A stretch of 5,976 bases of DNA, taken from positions 1 to 5,976 of the forward strand of contig JAEZJB010000150.1 in assembly GCA_023415845.1 (NCBI GenBank), given 5' to 3'. The DNA is from Chloroflexota bacterium. GTDB taxonomy: Bacteria; Chloroflexota; Chloroflexia; Thermomicrobiales; UBA6265. The first letter of the stretch is position 1. Every line of letters starts with the position of its first letter. This document shows positions 5,917 through 5,976 of the stretch, in pieces. Both the position numbers and the translations under genes were made by a program. The notes under the pieces are model-generated. The model had not been told where the DNA came from, made no database searches, and saw only the letters and a list, made by a program, of their open reading frames with translations.

Positions 5917-5976
5917 GTGGCCATCGGCGACATCACTGCTCGCAACCAACCCCGCATCTCTCGACGCCGCGCGGTG
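5917..5976 (+). CDS. Possible divergent gene, 5' end only (Tat-like N-terminus)
   Basis: The GTG at 5917, 5 bases after AGGAGG, opens a frame running to the window edge. It encodes MAIGDITARN followed by QPRISRRRAV, with mostly G or C at third positions. The SRRRAV stretch resembles the twin-arginine motif of an exported protein, like the NRRRFAA of the binding protein in this operon. The overlapping frame from ATG 5915 (MWPSATSLLATNP...) is also open but has a 3-base Shine-Dalgarno spacer and poorer third-position bias. With only 20 codons visible, neither the product nor the frame is certain. Confidence 0.35.
   Translation, partial: MAIGDITARNQPRISRRRAV

Overview
This is a high-GC bacterial window dominated by one minus-strand gene cluster. 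Its five complete genes are tightly packed, with gaps or overlaps of 40 bases or fewer, and read from about 5379 down to the left edge. The order is: a YheO-type (PAS_6 plus HTH_22) transcriptional regulator, an M28-family metallopeptidase without a signal peptide, a family-5 extracellular solute-binding protein, and two DppB/DppC-type permeases. The first codon of a further gene lies at the very left edge, where the ATPase of the same importer would be expected. The arrangement reads as a self-contained operon for taking up a peptide or peptide-like amide and hydrolysing it inside the cell, with its own regulator as first gene.

The source organism cannot be fixed from the sequence. The high GC, the Tat-like signal on a binding protein that lacks a lipobox cysteine, and an apparently leaderless first gene would fit a Chloroflexota (Thermomicrobia-like) bacterium. 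Another high-GC group is possible. This is inference only.

Layout: 1-5, start codon of the next operon gene. 39-908, DppC-type permease. 901-1821, DppB-type permease. 1840-3465, solute-binding protein. 3506-4672, M28 peptidase. 4669-5379 (open frame to 5442), regulator. 5387-5415, a good sigma70-like promoter pointing into the operon, straddled by a perfect 7-bp inverted repeat (5398-5424) that looks like an operator. 5443-5916, about 470 bases without a convincing gene but rich in short inverted and direct repeats. 5917-5976, the possible beginning of a divergent plus-strand gene.

Points most worth a second look: (1) the M28 peptidase keeps the metal-binding residues but has His where the catalytic general-base Glu normally sits; (2) the regulator's promoter places +1 on an internal ATG, implying a leaderless mRNA and a protein 21 residues shorter than the longest open frame; (3) the operator-like dyad overlaps that promoter and suggests autoregulation; (4) alternative, mutually exclusive hairpins lie in the divergent intergenic region. 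I see no mobile element, CRISPR array, tRNA or rRNA.
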